Part shown: one piece after another, positions 1 through 8,678 of the stretch | Numbering within the stretch: position 1 is the stretch's first letter | How the letters are laid out: each line of letters opens with the position of its first letter | From: an uncultured Eggerthella sp. | Lineage (GTDB): Bacteria; Actinomycetota; Coriobacteriia; Coriobacteriales; Eggerthellaceae | Length of the DNA: 64,000 nt | Direction: 5' to 3' | Assembly (NCBI GenBank): GCA_900538545.1 | Contig: UPYK01000010.1 | Span: forward strand, 1 to 64,000 | Program-made: the position numbers and the translations under genes | Notes under the pieces: model-generated | Told to the model about the DNA's origin: nothing | Database searches by the model: none | What the model saw: the letters and a program-made list of their open reading frames with translations, nothing else

Positions 1-48
1 TCAGAAGCAATGCAGGAAGTATTAGCAGAAGGTGCAATGATCGTCTGA
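1..48 (+). CDS. 3' end of an upstream gene (partial)
   Basis: The first 45 bases read without a stop as SEAMQEVLAEGAMIV and end in TGA at 46-48. The product cannot be identified from fifteen residues, and the frame itself is only an inference. It would converge on the TetR gene on the other strand, with a terminator-like repeat between them. Confidence 0.3.
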   Translation, partial: SEAMQEVLAEGAMIV

Positions 49-75
49 ACTTGCCCCGGGTGGTTTGTCACCTTA
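49..75 (-). repeat. Degenerate copy of the stop-codon stem-loop repeat
   Basis: Read on the minus strand, the arm GGTGACAAAC follows the TetR stop codon (73-75) by one base and leads into CACCCGG, matching the arm and loop of the copies near 5.4, 9.3 and 26.0 kb. The far arm is poorly conserved here, perhaps because it runs up against the end of the upstream gene. It probably acts, or once acted, in transcription termination. Confidence 0.5.
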
Positions 76-741
76 GATGAGAGCGTTCGTGTCGTGAGGG
101 ATGGTAGGAACGTCGAAGGTGCAGTTGGGATCGGTCGAGAGCGTGCTCAGGTAGCTTTGCAGCATCGAATCGGCTTGGTAGGCAAGATCGACTCGTCCAT
201 CGAAGACGCACCAATAGTAGATGTTGCCTGTGATGATGATCGCGATACGCATGAGCGCTTCATTCATGTTGATATCGGCTTTTACTTCACCGGCTTCGAT
301 GCCTTCTTCAAGATACTGGCGACAGCGATCGAGCACCACTTCTTCGTCGGCATCGCGCTCAAGGAAGTTGAACACAGGGTTGGTCATGGCTGAATAGAGA
401 CCAGTGACGAATTCGAGTCCTGTTTCGAGGATGCAATCGATATAGAAGCGATAGATGAGGATGATCTTCTCAAGTGCGGTACGCCCCGAGGCCTCTTCTT
501 CAGCCTTCTGCTTGTAGGCGATGAATACATCACGAAGGTAATAGGAAACAAGATCGTCCTTGCCTTCAAAGAGGTTGTAGAAGCTGCCCGTAGAAATGCC
601 CGCTTTGTCGCAGATATTGCGAATCGTAAGCGAGCTCATGCCCGATTCGTTGACGAGTGCGATCGCAGCATCGAGCAGTTTTTCACGCGAAACTTGCGCG
701 TGAGTATCTTGGGCTGAAATGGTCTTGTTTTTAGGACGCAT
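73..741 (-). CDS. TetR/AcrR-family transcriptional regulator
   Basis: A 222-residue protein with the classic TetR layout. A basic N-terminal tail leads into a helix-turn-helix at about residues 18-64, with the signatures SREKLLDAAIALVNESG, LTIRNICDKAGIST and GSFYNLFEGKDDLV. The rest is a helical ligand-binding and dimerisation domain of no recognisable ligand class. The ATG at 741 has a GAGGAAG ribosome site. It stands alone, divergent from the stress-protein gene at 1011. An imperfect palindrome 48 bases upstream (789-806) is a candidate autoregulatory operator. The regulated genes are not evident from context. Confidence 0.9.
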   Translation of the reverse strand: MRPKNKTISAQDTHAQVSREKLLDAAIALVNESGMSSLTIRNICDKAGISTGSFYNLFEGKDDLVSYYLRDVFIAYKQKAEEEASGRTALEKIILIYRFYIDCILETGLEFVTGLYSAMTNPVFNFLERDADEEVVLDRCRQYLEEGIEAGEVKADINMNEALMRIAIIITGNIYYWCVFDGRVDLAYQADSMLQSYLSTLSTDPNCTFDVPTIPHDTNALI

Positions 742-788
742 GGCACTTCCTCGATTCGTTTGCCCAGTTCATAGATTGATACTAGCAG

Positions 789-806
789 AAACACGTGAAC
801 ATGTTT
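789..806. promoter_or_regulatory. Candidate operator palindrome upstream of the TetR gene
   Basis: AAACACGTGAACATGTTT matches its own reverse complement at 14 of 18 positions and lies in the divergent interval between the TetR gene and the stress-protein gene. TetR proteins commonly bind such palindromes near their own start; binding here is inferred. The core GTGAACATGTT recurs upstream of the MFS gene at 38.8 kb. Confidence 0.3.
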
Positions 807-1010
807 TTGTAACAAACGCATAAGCGCACAAAATATTCTTCTACGGAAAAAGTAGCGGCAAAGTTGCAGAATTGCTAAATATCGAGCAATTCCATTGAAG
901 AATGCTAGACTTGATTCATGCCTGCTTCACATGATGGAACGGGCTTGAGGGTAGGGGTTTGAATCGGCTGGTCTGCCAGTGGATTCTAGAGAAAGAAAAG
1001 GGTAGCCAAG

Positions 1011-1487
1011 ATGGTGTTCAATAATATAGTCGTTGCCTATGATGGATCAGATCATGCAGTCGATGCGGTCATGAAAGCGCGCGATTTCGCACTTGTCGAT
1101 CCTGAGGTTCGCATCCATGTAGTGTTCGTTACTACGCATCCCAACGCGCAGCTTCCTGCAAGTTTTAACAATTCGTCTTTCGATCCTGAACAGTATCTGC
1201 TTTCAGTCGAAGATGTCATGGACCTTTATAACCGCACGATCGCCGAAGAGTCTGAAAAGGTGAAAGCAGGTTTAGGCGTTGCGATCGAGGGTGTTGAAGA
1301 TCAAGTCACGATCGATGTCATTCCTGGCTATACGCCAGCAGACGATATCATCGAGTTTGCAAAGGAGATCGAAGCCGATCTTATCGTGATGGGCTCACGT
1401 GGTCTTGGCGCGATTCGTGGTGTTATCGGCTCGGTCAGCTATGCGGTGCTCCGCGAATCCACCATTCCGATCCTCGTCATCAAATAG
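1011..1487 (+). CDS. Universal stress protein (UspA family)
   Basis: A single-domain 158-residue Usp fold. It starts with the beta strand and nucleotide-binding segment NIVVAYDGSDHAVDAV and ends with the ATP-binding signature MGSRGLGAIRGVIGSVS followed by the last strand IPILVIK. The G-2x-G-9x-G-S pattern places it in the ATP-binding subgroup. Its precise role is unknown; family members respond to starvation and oxidative stress. It is monocistronic: divergent from the TetR gene and closed by a hairpin at 1511-1541. Two close relatives lie at 30.8 and 48.2 kb. Confidence 0.93.
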   Translation: MVFNNIVVAYDGSDHAVDAVMKARDFALVDPEVRIHVVFVTTHPNAQLPASFNNSSFDPEQYLLSVEDVMDLYNRTIAEESEKVKAGLGVAIEGVEDQVTIDVIPGYTPADDIIEFAKEIEADLIVMGSRGLGAIRGVIGSVSYAVLRESTIPILVIK

Positions 1488-1510
1488 CTTTCCATCATCC
1501 GTCAAATGAA

Positions 1511-1541
1511 CGAAACGGCCACCTTCAGGGTGGTCGTTTCG
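1511..1541 (+). terminator. Stem-loop after the universal stress gene
   Basis: CGAAACGGCCACC pairs with GGTGGTCGTTTCG (13 bp, one G-U) around the loop TTCAG, starting 23 bases after the stop. There is no T-run, so it may be a weak intrinsic or bidirectional terminator. Confidence 0.65.
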
Positions 1542-1757
1542 TGTGTGAGGCGTTTTCCATCGAAGCGCCTTGAAATTGTTGGTATTTGTTATTGTCTCTA
1601 GGTGCACTGTTCTGCTTGAGTGTTTTAACGCTCTTTCTGTGAGGTTCTTCTTAACCGATTGACCCCTCTGAAACCAAAAGTTACAATTCGGTATCGATTG
1701 ACTCAATAGAGCATTGATACGAATGAATGAAGCTTTCTATTGGTGAGAGGAGTACGG

Positions 1758-3299
1758 ATGGAAGACGTAAGAAAGAAGCCTTTTGGGGTGCTCAAAGCAT
1801 CTTTCATTGCGCTTTTTGCAAGCGTTCTTCTTTGTGTTGGGATCGCTTTCGTGCAGACCCCCGAGAAGGCGTATGCTGCTGAAGCTGATAAGTACATGGC
1901 GAAGATCGAGATCAAGGACTATGGTACGGTAACCGTAGAGCTCGACCGTAAAGCTGCTCCTATCACGGTCGATAACTTCGTGAAGCTCGCTCGTAGCGGT
2001 TTCTATGACGGACTGACCTTCCATCGTGTTGAGTGGAATGTCTGCATCCAGGGTGGCGATCCGAAGGGTGATGGCACGGGCGGAAGCGGTACCAACATCA
2101 AGGGCGAGTTCGCTAAGAACGGATGGAACAACCCGATCTCTCATAAGCGTGGCGTCATTTCGATGGCACGCGCAACTGATTACAACAGTGCAAGCTCGCA
2201 GTTCTTCATCACGCTGAAAGATACTCCCAGTTGGGATGGTGAGTATGCTGCGTTCGGTCACGTGACGAGTGGCATGGATGTAGTCGATAAGATCTTGAAC
2301 ACCAAATATATCTATGGCGGCATGTTCGTCAATTCGGCCTTCAAGAACCCGGTCATCTCTTCGATCAAGGTCGCACCAGTCGTTTCTTCTAATGGTTGGA
2401 AGAAGTCGGGCGGCAAATGGTGGTATAAGTACAACAGTGCTCAGCAGAAGGCGACCGGGAAGCAGTATCCGCGCAATGAAGCGATCGCCATTAATGGCAA
2501 GTGGTACCAGTTCGATAGCAAAGGATATATGAAGACCGGTTGGCAGAAGGCTAATGGCAACTGGTACTATTACGGTTCTGATGGCGCCATGAAAACGGGC
2601 TGGCAGAAGGTAAAAGGCAAGTGGTATTACCTAGGTACAGGCGTGATGCAGACGGGTAAGACGGCGGTCGGCGAAGAGACCTACCTTCTCGATAGCAAGA
2701 CTGGCGCTATGAAAACAGGCTGGAGTAAAGAGAGCGGAAAGTGGTACTACTATAAGCCTTCAGGTGCTATGTATGTCGGAACACTGACGTGGGTCAAGAA
2801 CGGCTACTATCTCTTCGGCTTCGACGGAGCCATGATCACGGGCATGTATGACGTGAACAAGGATAAGTACTACTTCGACAAGAGCTCAGGCAAGATGAAG
2901 ACGGGCTGGGTCAAGGATTCTGGCAAGTGGTATTACTTCAACAACTGGGGCATCATGCAGAAAGGCAAGTGGATCGGCAACTACTATGTGGGATCCGATG
3001 GCGTGATGGCTACGAATACTTGGATCGGCAAGTACCATGTGAATTCGAGCGGCAAATGGGATGCTACCAGGAAATCAGCTCCGGCAACAAAGAGCGCTTC
3101 GAGTACCTCTGCTACAAAGAGCGCAACAAGTAGCCAGAGTTCATCCTCGGCAGCTTCGAGCGCTCAGAGCGAGTCTTCAACAAGTGGTACGACAGGATCG
3201 AGTGCTGCTGCATCAACGAATGACAATGCTACGACCGAGAGTCTTTCGGCTCAAGCGGAATCTGCTGATGCCGCCGAAGGTGGATCATCTGGCGAGTAG
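1758..3299 (+). CDS. Secreted cyclophilin-type prolyl isomerase with cell-wall-binding repeats
   Basis: A 513-residue exported protein. A signal peptide (about residues 1-40, ending AYAAEA) is followed by a cyclophilin domain (about 45-200; TVTVELDRKAAPITVDNF, FHRV, IQGGDPKGDGTGG, SSQFFITLKD, FGHV). Then come eight or more choline-binding-like wall repeats of GWxxxxGKWYYxxxxGxMxTG type (about 215-425) and a Ser/Thr/Ala-rich tail. Prolyl isomerases of this class assist folding of exported proteins; the repeats should hold it on the cell surface. I chose the ATG at 1758 because GAGAGGAG sits five bases upstream; an in-frame TTG at 1740 would add six residues. Closed by the terminator at 3393. 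Confidence 0.92.
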   Translation: MEDVRKKPFGVLKASFIALFASVLLCVGIAFVQTPEKAYAAEADKYMAKIEIKDYGTVTVELDRKAAPITVDNFVKLARSGFYDGLTFHRVEWNVCIQGGDPKGDGTGGSGTNIKGEFAKNGWNNPISHKRGVISMARATDYNSASSQFFITLKDTPSWDGEYAAFGHVTSGMDVVDKILNTKYIYGGMFVNSAFKNPVISSIKVAPVVSSNGWKKSGGKWWYKYNSAQQKATGKQYPRNEAIAINGKWYQFDSKGYMKTGWQKANGNWYYYGSDGAMKTGWQKVKGKWYYLGTGVMQTGKTAVGEETYLLDSKTGAMKTGWSKESGKWYYYKPSGAMYVGTLTWVKNGYYLFGFDGAMITGMYDVNKDKYYFDKSSGKMKTGWVKDSGKWYYFNNWGIMQKGKWIGNYYVGSDGVMATNTWIGKYHVNSSGKWDATRKSAPATKSASSTSATKSATSSQSSSSAASSAQSESSTSGTTGSSAAASTNDNATTESLSAQAESADAAEGGSSGE

Positions 3300-3392
3300 C
3301 GAGCATCGTAAGGATGAGCTCAGCGTTGCTTGCTGGCAGCAGGAGTGCTTCTGAGAGCGAAGAGCTTCATAAGGGGCATTCGAATCGAATTC

Positions 3393-3420
3393 AAAGCGGC
3401 AGCTTCGGCTGCCGCTTTTT
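3393..3420 (+). terminator. Intrinsic terminator after the cyclophilin gene
   Basis: A perfect 11-bp stem (AAAGCGGCAGC / GCTGCCGCTTT) with a TTCG tetraloop and a T-run. A textbook rho-independent terminator. Confidence 0.95.
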
Positions 3421-3482
3421 CGTGCGAGCAGCGCAGGGGCCATTTCCCGAGGCAGTCTGAAAAGAGCGTTCGAGACGCAGGC

Positions 3483-3488
3483 TATAAT
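3483..3488 (+). promoter_or_regulatory. Candidate -10 box for the ABC-F gene
   Basis: TATAAT lies 45 bases before the ABC-F start and just after the preceding terminator. No convincing -35 element is seen at normal spacing; the best match, CTGAAA, is 20 bases upstream. Confidence 0.4.
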
Positions 3489-3532
3489 GAAAGAGGCAGA
3501 GTAAGAGCTGCACGAACAAGAAGTTGGAGCAT

Positions 3533-5368
3533 ATGGCATTTCTTTTAGGTTGCGAGAACGTTCATCTTGAATATCCTACGAAGGTCATCTTCGAGTCGCT
3601 TTCGCTCGGTATCGATGATGGCGATGTGATCGGTGTGGTTGGCAAGAATGGCGACGGGAAATCGTCGTTGTTGCGGCTCTTTGATGGCACGATCGAACCT
3701 GATGAGGGGCGAGTTCTGCGCACGCGTGGTGTGCGCGTTGTTACGCTTGCTCAAAAAGATGCTCTTGATGATAATGCAACGGTGCTTGCAAGCATCTTGG
3801 GTGACACACCCGAATATGTGTGGGCATCCGATGCGCGCGTGCGCGAGATCCTCGATAATCTGGTAGGCGATCTTGATCCGAGCGCACGTATTGGTTCGCT
3901 TTCGGGCGGGCAGCGTAGACGCGTCGATCTTACGCGCGTGCTCATCGCCGATGCGGATATCGTCTTGCTCGATGAGCCCACCAATCATCTTGATATCGAA
4001 GGCATTCACTGGCTTGCTGAGCACCTGCGCCGGCGCTTCTCGAAGAAGCAGGGGGCGCTTGTGGTGGTTACGCATGACCGTTGGTTTCTGGATGAGGTGT
4101 GCACTTCGATGTGGGAAGTGCATGATGGTGTTGTTGAAGGCTTCGAGGGAGGCTATTCGGCGTACGTGCAGCAGCGCGTTGAGCGTGATCGGATCATCGA
4201 GCAGACCGAGCGCAAGCGACGTAATTTGGCGCGTCGTGAGCTCGCCTGGCTTTCGCGGGGAGCGCGGGCGCGTTCGACCAAGCCGAAGTTCCATGTTGAA
4301 GCGGCGCGCGAGCTTATCGCGCAAGAGCCTCCTATCCGTAACAGCGTTGAGCTGAAACGTGCTGCCATTTCGCGTTTGGGGAAGAAATGTATCGAACTCA
4401 CGGATGTGACGTTTGGCTTCGATGAGAATACAGAGCCAGTACTGCGCGATATAACCTGGCTTATCGGGCCAGGGGATCGCTATGGCGTGCTTGGCGAAAA
4501 CGGCGCTGGTAAGTCGACCCTGCTCGAGGTTCTCCAGCAACACCTCAGGCCTTCGCGGGGAAAGATCGAAGTGGGGAAGACCGTCAAGATCGCCTTTTTG
4601 AGCCAGGCATTGAACGAGCTTGAAGAATTGGGTGATTCGCTCGTGCGCGAGGTGCTCACACGCTATCAATCGCATTATGAGATCGAGGGGAAGATCGTTT
4701 CACCTGCAGCGCTGCTCGAGCAGTTGGGATTCGAGAAAGCGTACCTCAACACGCAGGTGAAAGCGCTATCGGGCGGACAGAAGCGCAGGATGCAGCTCAT
4801 GCTCATCTTGCTCGATGCGCCCAACGTTCTTATCCTCGATGAGCCGAGCAACGATATGGATATCGATATGCTCGTTGCCATGGAGAATCTGCTCGATTCC
4901 TGGCCCGGCACGTTGATCATGGTAACGCACGATCGTTACATGATGGAGCGCGTGACGGATCATCAATTTGCCCTGATCGATGGGACGTTGCGGCATGTGC
5001 CGCGTGGGGCAGAGGAATATTTGGAGTTGCTGGATGTTGCTCGGGAGAGGCGAGGTCGTAGGCGCTTCGGTGTGAGCGAAGATGCCGCCCCTACGGTTGA
5101 GGGAGAGGCTCAGGCGGAAAACGCTCAGGTGAGCGCGATCCCGAAGCTGAGTGGTGGGGAGTTGCGCGAAGTGCGCAAGCGCGTGAACTCGCTCGAACGT
5201 CGCATGCAAACTCTTGAAGGGAAGATCGCTCAAGCTCAAGACGAACAAGCGCAAGCAGATCCGAGCGACTACGTTGCCCTCGGTGAGATTCAGGAGCGTA
5301 TCGCCCAGCTCCAAAGGGATCTCGGTGAGCTCGAAGAAGAGTGGCTCGAAGCCTCCGAACTACTCTGA
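3533..5368 (+). CDS. ABC-F family ATPase (Uup-like)
   Basis: About 611 residues with two ATP-binding cassettes and no membrane segments, as in ribosome-associated ABC-F proteins. Cassette 1 has Walker A GKNGDGKSS, signature LSGGQRRR and Walker B VLLDEPTNHLD. Cassette 2 has GENGAGKST, LSGGQKRR and LILDEPSNDMD. A charged coiled-coil C-terminus (about 535-611; RKRVNSLERRMQTLEGK) resembles that of Uup. Family members act on stalled or antibiotic-bound ribosomes, and Uup also affects DNA transposition; which applies here is not visible. Walker A of cassette 1 has GDGKS rather than the usual GAGKS or GCGKS. The ATG at 3533 is chosen, with an upstream TTG at 3524 possible. It converges on lemA. Confidence 0.9.
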   Translation: MAFLLGCENVHLEYPTKVIFESLSLGIDDGDVIGVVGKNGDGKSSLLRLFDGTIEPDEGRVLRTRGVRVVTLAQKDALDDNATVLASILGDTPEYVWASDARVREILDNLVGDLDPSARIGSLSGGQRRRVDLTRVLIADADIVLLDEPTNHLDIEGIHWLAEHLRRRFSKKQGALVVVTHDRWFLDEVCTSMWEVHDGVVEGFEGGYSAYVQQRVERDRIIEQTERKRRNLARRELAWLSRGARARSTKPKFHVEAARELIAQEPPIRNSVELKRAAISRLGKKCIELTDVTFGFDENTEPVLRDITWLIGPGDRYGVLGENGAGKSTLLEVLQQHLRPSRGKIEVGKTVKIAFLSQALNELEELGDSLVREVLTRYQSHYEIEGKIVSPAALLEQLGFEKAYLNTQVKALSGGQKRRMQLMLILLDAPNVLILDEPSNDMDIDMLVAMENLLDSWPGTLIMVTHDRYMMERVTDHQFALIDGTLRHVPRGAEEYLELLDVARERRGRRRFGVSEDAAPTVEGEAQAENAQVSAIPKLSGGELREVRKRVNSLERRMQTLEGKIAQAQDEQAQADPSDYVALGEIQERIAQLQRDLGELEEEWLEASELL

Positions 5369-5372
5369 TTCT

Positions 5373-5407
5373 ATAGATGACGAACGACCGGGTAGTTTGT
5401 CATCTAT
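5373..5407 (-). repeat. Stop-codon stem-loop repeat between ABC-F and lemA
   Basis: ATAGATGACGAAC pairs with GTTTGTCATCTAT over 13 bp (one G-T) around the 9-base loop GACCGGGTA. It overlaps the lemA stop codon at 5404-5406. On the minus strand the loop reads TACCCGGTC, the same sense-strand orientation as the other copies. It likely terminates lemA and, being a near-perfect hairpin, perhaps the convergent ABC-F transcript too. Confidence 0.8.
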
Positions 5408-6045
5408 TCCTTGGAATCGAGATGCGGCGCTTGTGGAGGGTCGAGGGGTGCAGCGGCAAAGTTGACGGGCGGCACGCCTTCTGAGTTGCCCTGATCGAAT
5501 GAGACAACGGGTGCGCCTGCGGCTGCCGCGTTCGCATCGAAGCCGTCGCGCTTCGTGAAGTTGAACATGCCTGCCAGGATATTCCCTGGGAAGGTTTGGA
5601 TGGCGTTGTTGTAATTGAGCACCGTATCGTTGTAGCTCTGACGCATGTAGCTGATCTTGTCTTCGGTGTTGGTGAGCTCGGCCTGGAGCTGCTGGAAGTT
5701 GGTATTCGCCTTTAGGTCGGGGTAGGCTTCAGCAACCGCGAAGAGGCTCTTCAGCGTGCCGGTGAGCACGTTGTCTGCTTCCATCTTCGCTTCGGGCGTG
5801 GAAGCCGCCATGACCGCATTGCGCGCTTGTGTTACCGCTTCGAAGGTGCCGCGTTCATGCGAAGCATATCCCTTCACGGTCTCGACAAGATTGGGAATCA
5901 GATCCAAGCGGCGCTGCAGCTGCACATCGATCTGCGACCAAGCATTGTCAACACGGTTGCGTAGCTGTACGAGGTTGTTGTAAAGAACAATTACGGCGAT
6001 CACCAAAATGGCGATGATGATAAGAACAACGATCAAAGCGATCAT
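5404..6045 (-). CDS. lemA: LemA family protein
   Basis: A 213-residue protein with an N-terminal membrane anchor (about residues 2-24). The LemA signature follows: LVQLRNRVDNAWSQIDVQLQ, RLDLIPNLVETVKGYASHE and FNFTKRDGF near the C-terminus. LemA proteins are membrane-anchored helical proteins of unclear function, often paired with a Gly-rich-tailed membrane protein. Here such a partner (DUF2207, 9330-11288) is 3.3 kb away rather than adjacent. The ATG has an AGGAG site. The stop codon lies inside a stem-loop repeat that also ends the DUF2207 gene. Confidence 0.93.
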   Translation of the reverse strand: MIALIVVLIIIAILVIAVIVLYNNLVQLRNRVDNAWSQIDVQLQRRLDLIPNLVETVKGYASHERGTFEAVTQARNAVMAASTPEAKMEADNVLTGTLKSLFAVAEAYPDLKANTNFQQLQAELTNTEDKISYMRQSYNDTVLNYNNAIQTFPGNILAGMFNFTKRDGFDANAAAAGAPVVSFDQGNSEGVPPVNFAAAPLDPPQAPHLDSKE

Positions 6046-6084
6046 GAGAACTCCTTTTGGTAGGTTCTATTCAGAACACGCTTG

Positions 6085-6999
6085 CTAGTACTGTTTTAAC
6101 ACTTCAGCACCCACTGAAGCGAAAGATGTAACGCGACTGTAGAATCCGCGCTTGCGTGCTTCGGTTGAGAGCGCACAAGCGTCTTCGTAGGAGTCGCACA
6201 ATGCCGCCACGGCCGACCCGCTTCCGCAGAGCACCTGGGCGTTCGCCTTGGCCGATCCTTCGATGAGGTCGAAGACCTCTTGCAGCTCCGGCTTCAAGCT
6301 AAGCGACGCGGGGGTGAGGTTGTTCCAAGGAGTGACTTCGCTCGCCTGCATGCAACCAGCAACTTCCTGGATGAATTCGGGGGTAGGGTATTCTGGCGCT
6401 TCGTCGAAGCGTTCATAGGCTTCTTTCGATGAAACGCCGCTGCCTTCAGGGCGGATGAGCGCTAGGAAGCCTTTGCGTGGTTCGAGCGCATGTACGAAAT
6501 GATCGCCTTTGCCATCTAAGTAGGCGCAGCCGCCATAGAGGAAGAAGGGCACATCAGCACCAAGTTTCGCGGCAACCTCGATCACTGCCGAGTCGAGTGG
6601 GTCGATACCCCAAAGCGCGGAAAGACCTTTGAGCGTTGCCGCGGCATCGGAAGACCCACCGCCCAAACCAGCCTCGAAGGGAATCTGCTTCGCCAAGTAG
6701 ATGTGAATCTCCTCGTCTTCTGCGCGGCCGAGTGCGCTAGCAAGTTCTACGGCAGCTTTGTAGACGATATTGTCCTCTTGGTCGATCGCGAGTCGATCGA
6801 TCATATTGCTGCTCTCGCATTTGAGTACGATGCTCAGGCCTGCGTCAGGCTCTGCAGGAAACGAGCGGATCTCAAGTGTGTCGTGAAGAGCGAGCGCTTG
6901 CAAGATCGTGTGTGCTTCATGGTAGCCATCAGGGAGTTTTTCGCCGACGGCAAGCACCAGGTTGATCTTTGCGGGTGCGATGAGCTTTACGTAATTCAT
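6085..6999 (-). CDS. ispE: 4-diphosphocytidyl-2-C-methyl-D-erythritol kinase
   Basis: A GHMP-family kinase of 304 residues that phosphorylates CDP-methylerythritol in the non-mevalonate isoprenoid pathway. Visible motifs are the N-terminal APAKINLVL, the ATP-binding loop GLGGGSSDAAATL, and the C-terminal motif LCGSGSAVAAL. Length fits the family. The ATG at 6999 overlaps the TGA of tadA (ATGA), which supports this start over an in-frame TTG six bases upstream and suggests translational coupling. Confidence 0.96.
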   Translation of the reverse strand: MNYVKLIAPAKINLVLAVGEKLPDGYHEAHTILQALALHDTLEIRSFPAEPDAGLSIVLKCESSNMIDRLAIDQEDNIVYKAAVELASALGRAEDEEIHIYLAKQIPFEAGLGGGSSDAAATLKGLSALWGIDPLDSAVIEVAAKLGADVPFFLYGGCAYLDGKGDHFVHALEPRKGFLALIRPEGSGVSSKEAYERFDEAPEYPTPEFIQEVAGCMQASEVTPWNNLTPASLSLKPELQEVFDLIEGSAKANAQVLCGSGSAVAALCDSYEDACALSTEARKRGFYSRVTSFASVGAEVLKQY

Positions 7000-7493
7000 G
7001 AGCAAATATCTTTCTTCTTTTGCTTGTTCTGTGCGCGCTTGGCAGCAAAGAACGCTTTAAGTATGCTAGCGCATTCATCTTCAAGTACGCCAGCTTCAAC
7101 GGCGAACGTGTGATTAAGACGTGTGTCGCGATGTATCTCGTAGAGACTGCCGAGCGCGCCGGCCTTTGGGTCGGCAGCGCCATAGACGCAGCGTGCGATG
7201 CGCGCTTGATGCATGAGCCCTGCGCACATGATGCACGGTTCGAGCGTTACATAGACCGTGCAGTCGGAGAGGCGCCAAGCATCGAGTCTTTTTGCGGCAG
7301 CGAGCAAGGCGCTGAACTCTGCGTGCCCTGCAGGGTTGCGATCGGTCTCGCGCGTATTGTGGGCGCGGGCGATCACTTCGCCGTTGCAAACTACGACCGC
7401 ACCGATCGGTACTTCGCCCGCTTCTTCAGCAAGGCGTGCTTCGGCGAGCGCGAGGCGCATGTAGTCTTGGTCGTTAGTTTGGGATATTTCCAT
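6996..7493 (-). CDS. tadA: tRNA-specific adenosine deaminase
   Basis: A 165-residue zinc-dependent deaminase that converts the wobble adenosine of tRNA-Arg(ACG) to inosine. The catalytic HAE (in GHAEFSALL) and the second zinc motif PCIMCAG are both present, as is the family C-terminus. It sits upstream of and overlapping ispE by four bases on the minus strand. The upstream region has no clear ribosome site, so the first ATG (7493) is the simplest choice. Confidence 0.93.
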   Translation of the reverse strand: MEISQTNDQDYMRLALAEARLAEEAGEVPIGAVVVCNGEVIARAHNTRETDRNPAGHAEFSALLAAAKRLDAWRLSDCTVYVTLEPCIMCAGLMHQARIARCVYGAADPKAGALGSLYEIHRDTRLNHTFAVEAGVLEDECASILKAFFAAKRAQNKQKKKDICS

Positions 7494-7530
7494 TATTATG
7501 TGCTATCCTAGTGGTCGCAGTTTTGCATAC

Positions 7531-7618
7531 GGAGGAATGGCTGAGCGGTTGAAAGCGGCGGTCTTGAAAACCGTTGTACCGAGAGGTACCGTGGGTTCGA
7601 ATCCTACTTCCTCCGCCA
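7531..7618 (+). tRNA. tRNA-Ser(TGA)
   Basis: The acceptor stem GGAGGAA pairs with TTCCTCC, followed by discriminator G and an encoded CCA. The anticodon loop CTTGAAA gives TGA. A long variable arm (TACCGAGAGGTA) and T-loop GGTTCGAATCC confirm a class II tRNA. Confidence 0.97.
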
Positions 7619-7694
7619 CTGTTTTCGCAGGTCACACGCATTTTTCGTGTGACCTTTCTTATTGGTGGGAAGCGATGCGGCGCCCGGGGCTTCT

Positions 7695-8618
7695 CTATGA
7701 TTTCAACAGGTCGATCAGCGGGTTTTGCGTGGTGGGGAAGAACGTGTCCTTCACATAATCAAGGGGCATTTCGCGTCCGATCCACAGGCGTTCACCGATA
7801 GCGGCTTGTTGCATGAACATGCCCGATCCGTCGATGACCTTGTTTCCGTTGGCACGCCCTAGTTCTACGAATTGAGTGTCACGCGGTACATACACCACGT
7901 CTGCCATGATCAAGTCTTTGTGGAGCATGTCTTGGGAAACCAGGCAGCCGGGAACTTCAGGTGTGCCCACACTAGTTGCATTGACGAGCAGTGCGGAATC
8001 ATCGATAGAAGCGCGCAATTGCTCTTCGTCTTCCAAATCGTAAAGCACCACTTTGCAGGGGGAGTGGTCCTTGAGACGCTCGATCAGTTCCTCGGCACCA
8101 GTGAAGAATTCATCTTTCCTGTTGAAGATATCGATCTCGGCTACGCCATCGAGCGCTGCTTGGGTAACGAGCGCGGATCCTGCTCCGCCTGCTCCCATGA
8201 CCGTGATCTTCTTTCCGCGGATGTCCACACCATTGAGCACCAGATTACGCATGAATGCGGCGCCATCGGCGTTATCGCCAAGGGAGCGTCCGTCCTGGAT
8301 GACGACGGTGTTCACCGCTCCCATGATCTCGGCAGCTTCAGAGACTTCGTCGAGAAAGGGCAGAACGAAGGTCTTGCAGGGCGTGGTCACGTTATAGCCG
8401 AGAAAACCCATGGCGGCCATGCCGCGTACGGTGTCTTCCAGACGATCATTGTCTACATCAAAGGCGATATAGGCATAGTCGAGCCCAAGATGCTCGAACA
8501 CAGCGTTGTGAATCTTGGGTGAACCTGAATTTTGTACGGGGCTTCCGATCAGCCCGATCAGTTTCGTTGCTCCGCTGATGCGTCCGGAGTGCTGCATAGC
8601 TTTAGCCACCTCAATCAT
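7695..8618 (-). CDS. aroE: Shikimate dehydrogenase
   Basis: A 307-residue NAD(P)-dependent enzyme that reduces 3-dehydroshikimate in aromatic amino-acid synthesis. The substrate domain has GSPVQNSGSPKIHN, the catalytic lysine in NVTTPCKTF, and GAVNTVV. The nucleotide domain has VMGAGGAGSAL, and MQQAA lies near the C-terminus. Two variations stand out: GSPVQNS in place of the usual xPVxHS, and DNADG where most enzymes have NTDG, though the serines, lysine and aspartate that contact substrate remain. A second ATG at 8597 has GAGG upstream and could be the true start. aroK lies just upstream on the same strand. Confidence 0.92.
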   Translation of the reverse strand: MIEVAKAMQHSGRISGATKLIGLIGSPVQNSGSPKIHNAVFEHLGLDYAYIAFDVDNDRLEDTVRGMAAMGFLGYNVTTPCKTFVLPFLDEVSEAAEIMGAVNTVVIQDGRSLGDNADGAAFMRNLVLNGVDIRGKKITVMGAGGAGSALVTQAALDGVAEIDIFNRKDEFFTGAEELIERLKDHSPCKVVLYDLEDEEQLRASIDDSALLVNATSVGTPEVPGCLVSQDMLHKDLIMADVVYVPRDTQFVELGRANGNKVIDGSGMFMQQAAIGERLWIGREMPLDYVKDTFFPTTQNPLIDLLKS

Positions 8619-8643
8619 TAGAATTTAGTCGTATATGAAATTT

Positions 8644-8656
8644 TAGACTAAGTCTA
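8644..8656. promoter_or_regulatory. Palindrome upstream of aroE
   Basis: TAGACT and AGTCTA form a perfect palindrome around a single A, in the 60-base gap between aroK and aroE. It could be an operator; no matching regulator is visible in the window. Confidence 0.25.
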
Positions 8657-8678
8657 TACAGAATAGGCGGCATTTGCG

